Shown here in pieces: positions 33,260 to 44,271 of a stretch of 64,000 bases of DNA. Each line of letters opens with the position of its first letter. The stretch's first letter is position 1. Origin of the DNA: Acanthamoeba castellanii str. Neff. Its lineage: Eukaryota; Discosea; Longamoebia; Acanthamoebidae. The notes under the pieces are model-generated. The model did no database searches, was not told where the DNA came from, and saw only the letters and a program-made list of their open reading frames with translations. The position numbers and the translations under genes are program-made. Location: NCBI RefSeq assembly GCF_000313135.1, contig NW_004457638.1:81589-145588 (forward strand). The letters are read 5' to 3'.

Positions 33260-35620
33260 ATGTCAGACGATTCGGCGTCTCCTCAGCGAGATTCGTCGCC
33301 TATGATGGAGGAGAGGGCGGTGCGGTCGAAAATCGAAATGACAAAAAATTCGGACGATGACAAGAAGAGGAAGAGGTCGAGCAGCGACGAAGATGATGAA
33401 GACAGACCGAGGAGGAGTCGAAGGAGCCGAAGCAGAAGCGGGCATCGCAGCCGCAGCCGGTCTTCCTCCTCTTCCAGATCACGTTCGCCCGATGATCGAA
33501 GGCGCAGCAGAGACAAGCGCAGGAGGCGTAGCCGCAGCCGAAGTAGGAGCAGAGATGAGAGAGATAGGAGGGGATACAGGAGAGATAGGGACAGCGATCG
33601 TCATCACCGACGGTCGAGGAGGAGCCGCAGCCCGAGTAGCGAGAAGCGCGATCGAACGAGGGGGCGAGGGGATCGCGATCGACGCGACGAGAGGGAGCGA
33701 TCGAGGGATAGAGAAAGGAGCAACACTACGCGAGGAGGAAATGAGGCCGCCGCCACATCGGCCGCGCCCAAGCCATTGGGTGCCCCTGCGCCTGGCGTCT
33801 ACATCCCGCCCGCGAGGCTGCGCGCCATGCAAAAGGACATCAAGGATCGATCGAGCCCCGAATACCAGCGAATGACCTGGGACGCGCTCAAGAAGAGCAT
33901 CAACGGTATCATCAACAAGGTGAACATCTCGAATCTCAAGAACATCCTGCCCGAGCTCTTCGGCGAGAACGTCATCCGCGGTCGAGGCCTCCTCGCGCGA
34001 GCCCTCATGAAGGCCCAGACCGCCTCGCCCGGCTTCACCCGCGTCTACGCGGCCATGGTGGCCGTCATCAACACCAAGATGCCGGCCATCGGCGAGCTCA
34101 TCCTGGCGCGTCTCATCAACCAGTTCCTACGCGGCTACCGACGTAACGACAAATCGACGCTCCTCTCATCGACCAAGTTCCTCGCCCATCTCGTCAATCA
34201 GCAGGTGGCGGGCGAGATCGTCGCGCTCCAGATCCTGGCCCTCCTGCTGGAGAACCCCACCGACGACTCGGTCGAGGTGGCCGTCGGCTTCATCAAGGAG
34301 TGCGGCCAGGAGCTGGGCGAGCTGTCGGCCGACGCCTTCAACAACGTGTTCGAGCGCTTCCGCGGCATCCTGCACGAGGGCGAGATCGACAAGCGCGTCC
34401 AGTACATGATCGAGAACCTGTTCGCCATCCGCAAGCGCGGCTTCGCCGAGTTCCCGGCCAAGGTGCCCGAGCTCGACCTGGTCGAGGAGGAGGACCAGAT
34501 CACGCACGACCTCAACCTCGACGAGGAGGAGCTCAAGATCGAGGAGGAGACCGACTACTTCAAGCCCGACCCGGCCTACGAGACCAACGAGCAGAAGTAC
34601 GACGAGGTCCGCAAGGCCATCCTCGGCGACGACGAGTCCGACGACGACGAGGGCGGCGGCGGCGATGACGACGAGGAGGACGAGGAGGAGAAGGCGCGCC
34701 AGGCCGAGGCCAGCCTCGAGGCCGGCCCGCTCACGATCACCGACGAGACCGACACCGACCTGGTGAACCTGCGGCGCACGATCTACCTGACCATCATGTC
34801 GTCGCTCGACTTTGAGGAGTGCGCGCACAAGATGCTTAAGATCCAGTTCAAGCCCAACCAGGAGATCGAGGTGTGCCGCATGATCCTCGAGTGCTGCTCG
34901 CAGGAGCGCACCTACCTCCGCTTCTACGGCCTCCTCGGCCAGCGCTTCTGCATGATCGACCGCGCCTACCAGGAGCAGTTCGACCTGTGCTTCGTCAAGC
35001 AGTACCAGTCCATCCACCGCCTCGAGACCAACAAGCTGCGCAACGTGGCCAAGTTCTTCGCCCACCTGCTCCACTCCGATGGCCTCCCGTGGAGCGTGCT
35101 CTCCTACATCCACCTCAACGAGGAGGAGACCACGTCTTCGTCGCGTATCTTCATCAAGATCCTCTTCCAGGAGATATCCGAGTACCTGGGCCTGCCCAAG
35201 CTCAACGCGCGCCTCAAGGACCCGACCATGGAGGCCCACTACAGCGGCCTCTTCCCCAAGGAGCACCCCAAGGACACCCGATTCGCCATCAACTTCTTCA
35301 CCTCGATCGGTCTCGGCGGCCTCACCGACGAGCTCCGCGAGCACCTCCGCACCGCGCCCAAGCGCATCATGGAGATGCAGGCCTCCGCCGCCGCCTCCGC
35401 CGCCGGCGCCGACTCGTCAGACTCAGACTCGGACTCCTCTTCCGACTCTGACTCTGACTCTGACTCGTCGGATTCGGACTCGTCGTCGTCTGACTCGTCG
35501 TCGGACAGCGACAGCAGCTCGGACTCTTCTTCGTCGGACTCTTCTTCGGACTCGTCGTCGGACAGCGACAGCAGCAGCTCGGACTCAGACGCCAAGAGCA
35601 GGAGGAAGAGGAGGAGGTAA
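33260..35620 (+). CDS. CWC22: Spliceosome-associated protein CWC22 (MIF4G + MA3), single exon
   Basis: 786 residues in one uninterrupted frame. It starts with an RS-rich region (about residues 35-150), then the anchor YIPPARLRAMQ, a MIF4G domain (WDALKKSINGIINKVNISNL...), an acidic linker, an MA3 domain (LRRTIYLTIMSSLDFEECAH) and a long poly-Ser/Asp tail ending in a basic RRKRRR. CWC22 escorts eIF4A3 to the spliceosome for exon-junction complex assembly. The frame is also open upstream to an ATG at 33077, but that part is unlike the family, so I prefer 33260. Being intronless at 2.4 kb is unusual beside its neighbours. Confidence 0.93.
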   Translation: MSDDSASPQRDSSPMMEERAVRSKIEMTKNSDDDKKRKRSSSDEDDEDRPRRSRRSRSRSGHRSRSRSSSSSRSRSPDDRRRSRDKRRRRSRSRSRSRDERDRRGYRRDRDSDRHHRRSRRSRSPSSEKRDRTRGRGDRDRRDERERSRDRERSNTTRGGNEAAATSAAPKPLGAPAPGVYIPPARLRAMQKDIKDRSSPEYQRMTWDALKKSINGIINKVNISNLKNILPELFGENVIRGRGLLARALMKAQTASPGFTRVYAAMVAVINTKMPAIGELILARLINQFLRGYRRNDKSTLLSSTKFLAHLVNQQVAGEIVALQILALLLENPTDDSVEVAVGFIKECGQELGELSADAFNNVFERFRGILHEGEIDKRVQYMIENLFAIRKRGFAEFPAKVPELDLVEEEDQITHDLNLDEEELKIEEETDYFKPDPAYETNEQKYDEVRKAILGDDESDDDEGGGGDDDEEDEEEKARQAEASLEAGPLTITDETDTDLVNLRRTIYLTIMSSLDFEECAHKMLKIQFKPNQEIEVCRMILECCSQERTYLRFYGLLGQRFCMIDRAYQEQFDLCFVKQYQSIHRLETNKLRNVAKFFAHLLHSDGLPWSVLSYIHLNEEETTSSSRIFIKILFQEISEYLGLPKLNARLKDPTMEAHYSGLFPKEHPKDTRFAINFFTSIGLGGLTDELREHLRTAPKRIMEMQASAAASAAGADSSDSDSDSSSDSDSDSDSSDSDSSSSDSSSDSDSSSDSSSSDSSSDSSSDSDSSSSDSDAKSRRKRRR

Positions 35621-36452
35621 GAGGCACGGCCACGGCTACCCTACTGCTCGGATGTGTGGGTGGGCTCGACGACCTCCACTTCTTTTGTTCTTAGTCGGTC
35701 ACATAAAGCCGGCCACCGGCCCACAGACAGCACTTCGTAATAGAGTATTTTTGCCCCTCGATGGGTTGACTGCCCCACGCTGAACGCCGCTCAGCGCGTT
35801 TCGACGAAAGTCTTGTGGCCGCCCGCCCAATCGGGAAGGAACCACCGTCGGCACCGGTGCGAACAACACACCCACAGCGCTGACACCATCTCTGACCACG
35901 CGCCAACGAGACATGCCGTGTGGCGTGTTTGTGGTTGCAGCTTGAGCTAAGAACGACAGCACCCAGCAGCGAAGTACTTGCTCCAGCCTTCCTTGCACGT
36001 GACTGTTTCCCGTGTGGATCTGCCCATTTACACTGAAATTTCATGGTAAGCTGGAGGTAACTAGGATCCACCAATCGTCACAGCCCACGTTCGTCGGAGC
36101 GAAAACCGGCGGAGAGGCTGGCGAACGAGACCGACGAACCGCAGGCAACATGGATTGGAAAAAGGAAAGGCCGCCAACTCTTCGTCTCCGGATGGGGGCG
36201 TTGGCAGCCAAGGCGAAGCACAAAGGCGCAGGAACCCTCAGCAGACACACGCCAACACAACCCCCGTAGGGGGGGTCGCGATCCTCTCTCTGCCCAGCTG
36301 CGCCCCGCTCGGCGAGGCAGACGCCGCTCAGGAGGCCCTGCGGGCCACTCGTCACTTTCAGCCCTCAGACCACCAGTCAGTCACAAAAACAAAGTAGAGC
36401 GCAAGAAGCAGGAACGGCCAGCAGTGGTCACCACAAGAAGAAGAAGGAGGCC
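35621..36452. other. Intergenic region, no gene seen
   Basis: Between the CWC22 stop and the F-box/ankyrin start. Frames are short and unlike any family. Presumably the CWC22 3' UTR and the promoter of the next gene. Confidence 0.5.
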
Positions 36453-39400
36453 ATGAACGAAGAGGAGCAGACTTCCGACATCGCCACAGAGAGCAACTGT
36501 ACCACAGGGAGCAACGGCGACATGGCCAAGAAGGAGGAGACCAGCCCGACCAACGACCGCCACGAACACGACGTCGTGTCTGCACGTGCCGGCGGCACGG
36601 GGCGTCCGGCATCGCCACCGCCCCGGCCCAGCAGCAGCAGCAAGGACGGGACAGACCAGTCTGGCTTCAGGATCGTGGACGGCCTGGCGCCACCACCTCT
36701 GCCCGCGTCCCTCGCGCGGCTTCTCTGCCTCGGCGCCTTTGTCACGTCGACGCCCACCACCGCCAGCACGGTACGACCGCAACGTCCTCTTTTTCATGGT
36801 GGTTCCTCGTTTACATCGTTGCCTACCTCTTCTTTTGTTGTCTTGCGGCTGAGCTCTGGTTGTCGGGTGACTCGCCTTGGCGAGCTTTGTTGGACATGAT
36901 GATCCAGCTCGCCACTCGCCAACTTGTGTTCACTTTTGCTTCTTTCTTTGCTGTTTTGATGTGTGTGCCGGTGGAGGGACGGTCCTCCGCATTTCGAATT
37001 GGTGTAGAAATGGTCAAATTCACTTTTCACTTTTCGTCAGCTGGAATGTCTACGCGAAGAAAGTTTGCGTGTCTGGGTCTCACCACGACACACTGGACGC
37101 CCAGCGTGTGTGGCGTATCCAACGGTTCTTCTGGTGCTTGGCCACACGCGTGGAGAACGTGTGTGTTGCACGTTCTTCACGTTGCAACGGCAGCCTGCGC
37201 CTGTTGGTGCTGTGGGCGCACATGACCGCCGCAACGTGCGCACCCGGCGGGCACGCGCGCATCTCCTGCGCAGCTCCAGCTTGGTCGGAGTTCCATGGGC
37301 AGTGCGCTGTCAGCATGCCATCACCAAAGCCATTTTCTCAGTTCGTTTTCACGCTTCCAGCTAAAACCAACCCTCCGAATTTCGCATCGACCAATGGAAA
37401 TCATAGGTAGAATCACTGTTTGATTTTCCAATAGGTGGATACTTTATTACCCACGAACCCAGCTCGCCGGGGCAGATACCAACAGAAAGCGAGGCGAGAC
37501 ACTTGCGCGCCGGGTGCCGGCACCTGGCTTTCTCGTCCAGGAGCTGCTCTGCAGAAGAGAGTGTGTGGCCCGCTGCTGCTGTGCTGGGTGCGCACTCACG
37601 TGCGTGTGGTGCCAAACGTAGCAGCTCACGCTCCACGCTGTCATCTCTCCACCATTCGTCTGCACTTCTTCTTGTTTGGTTCACTTCTGTGTTCACCTCC
37701 CCGCCATCTGACACCACACGCCGCTCCGGAGAGAAGGAGAAAAAGAACCATCAAAACACAGTTTTCGTGTGCCGGTGAGCTCGCCCGTGCGGCGTGCATG
37801 ATTGGCGGTGGCTTGCGTGGCCACCACCGACCAAAAACCCTTTTCTGTTCCTCGTCTCATCACCAGGCGTGAGCTCCTCTGACCCACCACCCGCTCTTTT
37901 TCTCCGCACTACACGCAGGTTGGCAGCAGCCCAGCATCACCACCACCACCGCTAGCCACAGCGCGAGCAGCACCGGGCCGAGGAGACGCTGGGCCGCTGC
38001 TAGAGGAGCCCTGGCCCTTCCCAGAGAACGGAGAGCGACCAAAAGAGAAGCGAAGCGAAGGCGAAAGCGAGAACGTAAGCGAAAGCTTCAGCAGGCCAAC
38101 ACCGGTGGCTTGCCCGCGAGCATCAACAGCAACATCATCATCATCCTCGTCGCCATCTACAACTTCGACATCGACATCAACAACGCCCAAGGCATCTACG
38201 TCTAGAGCGCAGCGACTGCCGTCAGCGACTGCGCCACCACCACCGCGAACAGTGCGAACAACCAATCCCGTGGAGAGGGCGGCGGCAATGCAGGAGGGTC
38301 CACCTCCGCCTGCCGAGCTCGCCGCCGCCGCGGCGGCCACGATCGCACCACCGGCCTCGCCGCCCTCCTACTCCTCCTCGTCGTCTTCGCCGTCGCCGGC
38401 TTCGCTCACGCCCTCGCCCAACTCCCACTCGCCGTCGACCTCGTCGTCATCGCCCCCATCCGCGCCGCCGAGCACGCCCTCGTCCACGTTCAGCGCACAC
38501 TCGTCTTCATCTTCGTCTTCATCGTCGCCGCCGTCGCCCTCTTCGTCGCCCGACCGGCGGCCACGACGCCAGCACAGCCACAAGCGGAAGGCCGAGATCG
38601 ACATAGCGCCCACCATCGCCCGGTCAACATCTTCTTCCCGGCCCACATCAACATCAACGTCGGCATCAACGTGGGCCTCAACATCTTCGTCATCGGCGTC
38701 ATCGTCATCGTCGGCGCCGCCCTCCCCGACGATGATGGACGGCGTGGTCGCGAAGCGCGCCCGGGCCGGGGCGGCCATGGCCCAGCTCAAGGACGGACTG
38801 ATGGTGCCCGGCTCGCGCACCATCGCCCGACGGAAGCGGAAAGCCCCCTCGAGCGAACACCCGCCACGTCATCGCCACCACCACCAACGTCGTCGTCGTC
38901 GTCGTCATCTTCATCTTCGTCGTCATCGTCGTCTTCGAGCGAGCCCCAGCAGCGAAAGAAGAAGCGACCGCGGACGAGAGATTCGGCGTCGCGGCACCAC
39001 CACCAACAGCAGCAGAGGCAGCGGCAGCGGCAGGACGCGTCGTACGAGGCCCTGCGGCACCACCACAACAACGGCGGGCGGCTCGAGTTCGGGATGCTGC
39101 CGGAGGAGGTCCAGCTGCACATCTTCGCCTTCGTGCCGCTGGACCAGGTGCTCGAGTCGCTGCCGCTCGTGTGCCGCAACTGGCACCAGCTCACCACCGA
39201 CGACTCCCTCTGGCGCGCCCTCTACACCCGACACTTTGGTGGTACACGTCGCCCCACCCAAACCCAATTAAGGTAGTATTTAGTTATCTGGTGTTTATTT
39301 AGTTATCATCAGAAATTTAGTTATGTGTTGCACAATGTTATCTGTTATGTGGCACCCAATCCACACGGCTCCGGCGGAGCTGTAAAACCAATCGGCCAAC

Positions 39401-41323
39401 CGCACGGCACTTCGGATAACGTTGTTGACGGTTGGCTGGGTGTGGTTGCTCTTTTTAAGGGTGTGCACAACATACACGCACAGAACACGCGGCATTGGTT
39501 GGGCGTCATTGAGCTCACGTTGCTCTCGTGGTGATTCGTCAACTCTTACTCACGCGAACCGGCATCGAGGGCGTGCCAAACATAACTTTCCTTTTTAGTT
39601 AAAATTACCCGCGGACCACCTTTACCTCAAACCAATCAGGCCTTTTCTTTTGACTAATTAATTATTTTCTGCTCTTGGTTGCAACAAAGGGGCGAGAGAG
39701 TGGCAGCGCGAGCGGCCGTGGAAGGCCGAGTGCATCGCCCTGATGCGCCACGTGCAACGCATGGAGAGCGACTCGCAAGCCAAGATCAACAAACTCCTGG
39801 ACGAGTACAAGGCCAAGATCCTCGACGAGGAGCGCAGGTTCGTCATCGTCACACTTTTCCCTGTTTTTGGGCGTTCGTTGACACACGACACGACACGACA
39901 CGACCAACGACACGACACGCGAATGTCAACAGGAATCGACAGCAGCAGTTTGTGTGGGCGTGTAAGCACGGACACATTCGCAAGGTGGTCGATCTGTACT
40001 CCAAGTACGCCTCCATCCTCAACATCAACCTCCTGTTCATCTCGGACCAGTACCAGAGGTACGCGCCCACCTCACACGACACGACTCGACACGACACGAC
40101 ACGACCAACGACATGAGTGCTAACGTGCGACCCTTGGGCGCAGAACACCGTTGATGGCCGCCGTGGAGGGCGGACACATCGAAGTGGTGAGGTTTCTCGT
40201 GTTAAACCAGGCCAAGGTTAACGCGTCCACTCCCGCGGGATGGACAGGTGCGACACGCACGACACGCACGACACGCACCGCACGCACGGCACACGCTTTT
40301 TTGCTGACTGGGCGATGTGTGTTGTGTGTGTTGCGTGTGTTGCGTGGCGTCAGCTCTGATGATTGCAGCAAACAAGGGAAAGTCTGACGAAGTCGAATTC
40401 CTGGTGGCGCATGGGGCCGACGTGAACGCCACGACCACGGGCGGATGCACGGCCCTCATGTTCGCCTCGGAGAAGGGACACCTGGGAATCGTCGACTTTC
40501 TCCTCGCCCACTCCGCCCAGGTCAACATCGCCTCCAGCAAGGTACGTACCACACGACACGACCAACGACACGACACACGACACGAACTGATGCACGCGCG
40601 TGTGTCGTGTCGTGTTCAGGGGTGGACGGCGTTGATCATCGCGGCGAACAAGGGCCACCACCAGATCGTGTCGAGCCTTCTGGCCAAGCAAGCCGACGTG
40701 ACCGCCGCCACCAACGACGGCCTCACCGCCCTCATGACCGCCTCCTACAAGGTACGTTCGCGCCCCCAGTGCGCACGTGCACGGGAGGAATGCACCGTTC
40801 TCACGCTCGCCTGCGGGCCTGGTGGTGGCAGGGCCGTGAGTCGGTGGTCCAGCTGCTCCTGACGGTGGACGCCAACGTGAACGCCACCGCCAACCTGGGC
40901 GTCACTGCGCTCATGGGCGCCGCCGACAAGGGTACGCAGCCGCGCGCCACACGCGTGTCGTTCGGCGTGTGTGCGTACGTGCGTGGCTGACGAACTCGTC
41001 CCCGCCCCCACCACACAGGGCATGCCAAGATCGTGGCGCTGCTTCTGGCGCACGGCGCGAACGTGAACGCGATCACCAACGACGGCTGGACGGCGCTGAT
41101 GGGCGCCGCAGACAACGGGCACACGGAGATCGTACGTTTGCTGCTGGCCAAGGACGCCAACATCCACGAGGTGCGCCACAACGGCGACACGGCCCTCATC
41201 GTCGCCACCGACCGCGGCCACACCGAAGTGGTGCGCCTCATCGAGGAGAAGCGGCGGCAGGAGGAAGACGAAGCAGCAGCCCGCCATTCTTCTTCTTCTT
41301 CTTCGACCTCCTCCGGCCCGTGA
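36453..41323 (+). CDS. F-box protein with C-terminal ankyrin repeats (one apparent frameshift)
   Basis: Exons 36453-36770, 37919-39241, 39690-39837, 39933-40058, 40144-40247, 40354-40541, 40620-40751, 40832-40931 and 41019-41323, about 914 residues. A long low-complexity N-terminal part leads to an F-box (FGMLPEEVQLHIFAFVPLDQ through LVCRNWHQLTTDDSLWRALY), a coiled segment, then about eight ankyrin repeats (GWTALIIAANKGHHQIVSSL, GDTALIVATDRGHTEVVRL). Likely a substrate adaptor of an SCF ubiquitin ligase, with ankyrins binding the target. The frame changes near 38845-38875: one base is missing in a C run, since exon phases fit if it is added. The 1148-base intron 1 is the longest outside the ARM/MYND gene; the exon 1 assignment is tentative. 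Confidence 0.8.
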
Positions 41324-41719
41324 ATCATAATCATTTCATAATCGTAATCATCATCGAGCTTGGCCTGGCCAAGGCTGGAATAAAAGTGACCCACGGCGAG
41401 CAGAACACACCGAGCACGGATGTTGTTTTCTTTTTTTTGATCGAACGAACGACGCACGATGGAGGAGGAGGAGGGGAAGAGGAAGGAACAGCCGCCGCGC
41501 GATCAAAAAGAGAGAACGAAGGAGAAGAGAAAGAACGAACGCGAAAGAAAACGGCAGATCTGCCGTCAGTAGAGTAGCGTGCGTCGTGTCGTAGCCGCGA
41601 GCCTACTATTTCCCTCGTGGTGGTGGTGCATCCGTTGTGTTGAAGTCGATTTTTGTCCCGTGTTCTCTTCGGCCCGATGAGGAGACGGGGTGCGGCAGGC
41701 TGGATGGGGGGAGGGCTGC

Positions 41720-43093
41720 TCAGTCGTCCTTCTTCTCCTTGTTGAGGTTGAGCACGACGATGGGCGACTTGTGGTGTCCGATCTCGCCCGTCGAGTGACG
41801 GATTGGCACGCTCAGCCTCTTCTTCTTTTGCGCCCAGTTCTCGTCGATCGCACGCGCGCGTTCCTAAACAAACAAACAACGAAGACGACAACGACGACAC
41901 GCGTTAGAAGAAATCCGTGACACGACCCGCACGGCACACGGCGTACTTCGAGTTGCTCTGCTCGGTCCTTGTCGAGGGGCGTGAGGGGGAAGTTCTTGGA
42001 GTCCTTCTCGGCGAGCTCGCGGAGCTCAAAGTAGTATTTAGCGTACAGGGAGGAGGGCACTGAGACGTTGTACTCGAGGAGCTTCAGCAGCTGCTTCTCG
42101 AGGAAGCCCAGGTCCTTGATGTTCAGGTTCTTGAAGATCGACACAAAGTCCACATTCCACACCGCCAGGTCCTCCCACACTGTCGTGTCGTGTCGTGTCG
42201 TTGGTCGTGAGCGATCTTCAAAACGACACGGTGCAGTGTGTGTGAGTGTGTGTGTACCCTTGGAGGCGAGGATGATTGTGGAGAGGACGACGCGACGCCA
42301 GTTGGAGGCGTGGAGGGTGATCCCCGAGAGGCCGATCAGTCGCTCGGTGTAGGCCAGCGCCAGGATCGCGCATTCGCTGGGGAGCTGTGGCGGGTGGTGA
42401 GACGGAAGAAGACGCGCATAAAGCGAGTGAGAGACTGATGCCGTCGCTGTCGATACAGCTTCCTCTAGAGCGTTGGTGAATGACTGGCGGCACCCCCACA
42501 ACGCAACGCACCTTCTGCACTTTGAAGATAGTGTCGATGAACTTGAAGATGACCCGCAGGCGGGGCACCGCTCGCGTGTCGTTGGGCTCCCGCTGATCCT
42601 TGAGCTGCGGAACCGGCCCACAAGCAGAAGCGAAGGCAAAATCAGCACTCCGCAGATTTTAATGGAAAAAAGAAAATTAATTAATGAAATCAGAGCGGAA
42701 GAGCCTTACGTAGATGGGATAGATCTCTTCGCTAAAGATGTCGATGAGCTTGAGCTGCGGAGCTTCATGGCCTGCCCGTATGTGGTAGTACACAGCGGTC
42801 GACATACTGCAGCAATAATTGAATATAGATTTGCCATCAATTCCAATTGATGCCGTGTTGGGGGAAAACGTGAAGAGGGCAGCATACCAGTAGAGGACCT
42901 GGTCGATATCGGGAGAGGTGATTGTGCTGTCCACGTAGAGAGAAGAGGTGGAGTTGGATTTGTGTGTGGCTGCTGCCTCCTTTCGCATGTGAGGCGGCAG
43001 AGGTCGATCGCCGATGACAGCCCCGTGGTGCTTCTTCTGTTTGGGGGTTCGCGCAGGGAACATGGGCTCCTCTTTCTTGTTCGGCTCCATCAT
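41720..43093 (-). CDS. CCNY: Cyclin Y-like protein
   Basis: Minus-strand exons 43093-42888, 42806-42710, 42604-42512, 42384-42258, 42179-41947 and 41863-41720, 299 residues. The cyclin box is close to cyclin Y: ECAILALAYTERLIGLSG, NWRRVVLSTIILASK, VWEDLAVWNVDFVSIFKNL, NVSVPSSLYAKYYFELRELA. Cyclin Y binds CDK14/16-type kinases, usually at the plasma membrane through N-terminal myristoylation. Here the protein starts MMEPNKKEEP, so no N-myristoylation site is visible. Confidence 0.92.
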
Positions 43094-43561
43094 CTTCTTA
43101 CTGTATATATGTATGTACTACTCGATGCTGATGCGACTTCGCTCGCGGAAATGAAGATCTCTCTCTACGCGAGAATCTCTTGCCCGAAATCGAAAAAAGA
43201 AAGAAAGAGAAGAATTGTTTTAAAAAAACAAAGAGGTGAAGAGAAAGATTGGGCGTGGCTGGTTGCTGCGAGATGGGGCGCTTCTTGCACGCCGCTGCCC
43301 GTTGTCTTGCGCTGACACACACAAGATGTGAGCTCCCACGCTTGGCTACGCGAGCTGTCACTATTCCGGACTGTTGGACTTTCGGAGTAGCAACAAGGAA
43401 TTGCCCAAAGAAAAGGAATTGCCACACCGCTCGCAACATTGACGAATGCATTCAGTTGAGCTTCGGGCACGAATGGGCAGTGCGGCGCATTAGATCTGAC
43501 ACGTCTTGCAGGCCTGCAATCATCTATTTGAATGGATCGCAAAATAAGCAAGGGGGAGCAA
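43094..43561. other. Intergenic region, no gene seen
   Basis: Lies between the cyclin Y start and the MAPEG stop, both on the minus strand. It should hold the cyclin Y promoter. No family-like frame or clear motif was found. Confidence 0.5.
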
Positions 43562-43990
43562 TTAGCAGGGGCGAGTGAGGAGGTAGCGGCCGACGCCATA
43601 GACGGTGCCACCGAGGAGAACGGCGTTGGCGAGGAGGGAGAGGGCGAAGCCCGCGCTCCTCTTCTCGGCCTGCTTGGCGTAGCCCAGGCCGTAGATCAGT
43701 CGGCCCACCGCAAACACGCCGCCCAGCACGCCCGCGCCCACCGGGTGCACGAAGTAGGAGAACGTGTAGACCGAGGGCACGAAGATGACCAGAGCCTCGA
43801 GCGTGTTCTGCTGGGTGCGGAAAACGCGCTCGAAGTCGTCGTTGCCGGTGGTCTTGGGGGCCGCCACGCCGTACTTGTGGCGCGCCAGGCCGACGGCCAC
43901 GCACTGCCACTGGTAGACCACGAGCGAGGCGGCCACGGCCAGGGTGGGATACGCCACCACGTCGCGAAGAATAGGGAAGCCGGACGCCAT
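43562..43990 (-). CDS. MAPEG-family membrane protein (microsomal glutathione S-transferase 3-like)
   Basis: 142 residues in one exon with four hydrophobic segments (around residues 9-28, 64-83, 84-101 and 115-134). The MAPEG signature is ERVFRTQQNTLE, followed by a Pro-containing second helix. MGST3-type enzymes conjugate or reduce lipid hydroperoxides in the ER or outer mitochondrial membrane. Start MASGFPILRD is the only in-frame Met near the 5' end. Confidence 0.88.
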   Translation of the reverse strand: MASGFPILRDVVAYPTLAVAASLVVYQWQCVAVGLARHKYGVAAPKTTGNDDFERVFRTQQNTLEALVIFVPSVYTFSYFVHPVGAGVLGGVFAVGRLIYGLGYAKQAEKRSAGFALSLLANAVLLGGTVYGVGRYLLTRPC

Positions 43991-44271
43991 ATTTGTTGTT
44001 GTCGTGTTTGTTGTGTCTGTCTGTTTGTTTAGTGTGGTGTGTGGCCTAAATTGTTGGGTCGTTCTTCTTCGAAATTAGCCAACAGGCAAGGCTGAAGGAG
44101 AGGGGAAAAAGAAAGGGAAATGAGATTGCTGACGTCAGCAGTGGTGCTGGGGGAACAAAATCTGAGCTTTTTCAAAGAATGCGTGCCACGCGGCTCACAA
44201 GTTCAGCGAAGCTAATAAAAAAAAAGGAAAACAACCAAACAAAAATCTAAAATAAAACAGTTCGCCATGAG
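43991..44271. promoter_or_regulatory. Divergent intergenic region between the MAPEG and ERMARD-like genes
   Basis: About 280 bp with TGTT/GTTT-rich sequence next to the MAPEG start and an A-rich patch before the ERMARD-like start. Two promoters must be here. No specific site is clear. Confidence 0.4.

Noticed and set aside
34166..35344. Long minus-strand open frame opposite CWC22 (392 codons)
   Set aside because: It is the GC-rich shadow of the CWC22 frame: Leu/Val/Glu repeats without any domain, while the plus strand has clear MIF4G and MA3 sequence.
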